Below, piece after piece: positions 63,143 to 64,000 of a DNA stretch of 64,000 nucleotides. Source of the stretch: Escallonia rubra. Lineage: Eukaryota; Streptophyta; Magnoliopsida; Escalloniales; Escalloniaceae. A program made the translations under genes and the position numbers. The stretch lies in contig JAVXUO010002112.1 of NCBI GenBank assembly GCA_033065855.1, forward strand, positions 1-64,000, read 5' to 3'. Under the pieces are notes generated by a model, which made no database searches, was not told where the DNA came from, and worked only from the letters and a program-made list of their open reading frames with translations. How positions within the stretch are numbered: the stretch's first letter is position 1; each line of letters begins with the position of its first letter.

Positions 63143-64000
63143 TAGGGATGGCAATTAGATCTACAACCAGTGGATCCCCGCCCCGGCCCGCCCTGCTTGG
63201 AGCGGGTTATTTTGACTTTGACCGGGTTATGGGGCTGGTATTGTCATTTTTTTTAAATCCGCAGAGGGTTAGGGTCATATGATATTCTGCCCAACCCACC
63301 CCAGTATGCAACCCGCACCCGCCCCAGTATACTATCCTTATGCATCAATAAATCTCAGCCGTCCATCCTAGCATATATATAGTTTTCATCCAAAACCCTA
63401 AATTGTTTTATATTCTCTCAGTTTCTGCCAAACTACCAGCAACTGCCTCTTTTCTTTTGATCTTCTCTCCATCTCCCCCGTTAGCCCCCCACGATCAAAA
63501 ACCTCACGACCACCTAACTGACGGCCACCCACCACTGTCACCACCACCTAAGACTTGACCAAACCCATCCACCTCCACCTCGACCGAAGATCGTAACCAT
63601 CACCTCCATGGTCATTTCACCTCCACCGTCATCACCACACCACGTAACCACCATGTCCATGAAGAAAGGAGTCTAGAGTTGATCGGCAACCACTGTTCAC
63701 CATCAATTGTCACCACCACCTCTACTACATCCAGGTTAATTAGCTTATCTACTCTTCTATTGTCATCCTTTTTAGTCTGTTCTCTTCATAAACTAAATTC
63801 TTGTGACGAGAAATTACTACAACAACTTGATTGGATTCGTTCCAATTTCCATGATTCATGGTATTTAAGTCTCTGATGATTCCAAATCCTGCTATGTTTT
63901 CTTGTTTATTGTTGTAAATCGATAGATCAAGAGAGGGACATGATGATTATGATTACTCTAATTGGTCCGTGTTTTGTAGTTTCCGATTCAATCAAAAATT
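63143..64000. mobile_element. Second copy of the TAGGGATGGCAAT hAT-like family, open at window edge
   Basis: It starts TAGGGATGGCAATTAGATC and repeats the layout of the 57794 element: GC-rich ACCCGC/GGGTTA subterminal motifs, a GCCGTCCATCCTAGC block, TATATATAG (63374), AAACCCTA (63393-63400) and a CT-rich leader. No right terminus lies in the window, so its end and TSD cannot be checked. Confidence 0.7.

Overview
This is a nuclear plant (angiosperm, most likely eudicot) chromosome segment made almost entirely of transposable elements, with one recognisable but broken host gene. Evidence for a plant nuclear genome: Ty1/copia and Ty3/gypsy LTR elements primed by plant initiator-Met or Arg tRNA, CACTA, Mutator, hAT and Harbinger-type DNA elements, an endogenous Caulimoviridae fragment, and an intron-containing NRAMP-family metal-transporter pseudogene. 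No prokaryotic features, CRISPR arrays, rRNA or tRNA genes were seen.

Layout. 1-3.5 kb: a non-autonomous CACTA element (3-bp TSD GAG). 3.55-24.03 kb: one nested block flanked by the perfect 5-bp TSD TCAAC. The host is a non-autonomous gypsy-type element whose 3' LTR is split by a minus-strand solo LTR (8.24-12.36 kb, itself carrying a MITE) and by a roughly 10.3-kb SIRE/Maximus-like copia element (13.26-23.52 kb: gag, pol and an extra ORF after pol). 24-28 kb: repeats, a hAT MITE, the N-terminus of a CACTA transposase, and a minus-strand caulimovirid polymerase interrupted by a palindromic MITE. 28-32 kb: mostly unassigned, with microsatellites. 32.05-33.46 kb: a Pack-MULE (78-79-bp TIRs, perfect 9-bp TSD) carrying LEA-2 and DnaJ gene pieces. 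33.56-37.26 kb: 3' exons of an NRAMP gene, broken by point lesions, a solo LTR and a LINE fragment. 38-41.5 kb: LTR and CACTA remnants. 41.48-46.08 kb: a young copia element (LTRs differ at 2 of 306 positions, perfect TSD) with a single in-frame stop. 46.7-47.1 kb: a hAT-like element. 47.17-54.4 kb: a Tat/Ogre-like gypsy 5' part with two decayed gag modules and an inserted MULE. 54.4-56.3 kb: a minus-strand LTR. 57.8-64 kb: hAT-like and Harbinger-like non-autonomous elements.

No intact host gene is supported. Functionally the window is a TE graveyard with two younger insertions (the 41.5-kb copia and probably the SIRE-like element). The most notable signals are the chimeric gene capture in the Pack-MULE, an AGTCGA-based palindromic motif amplified in both copia and gypsy elements, and TATA plus AACCCTA promoter-like blocks inside several DNA elements.
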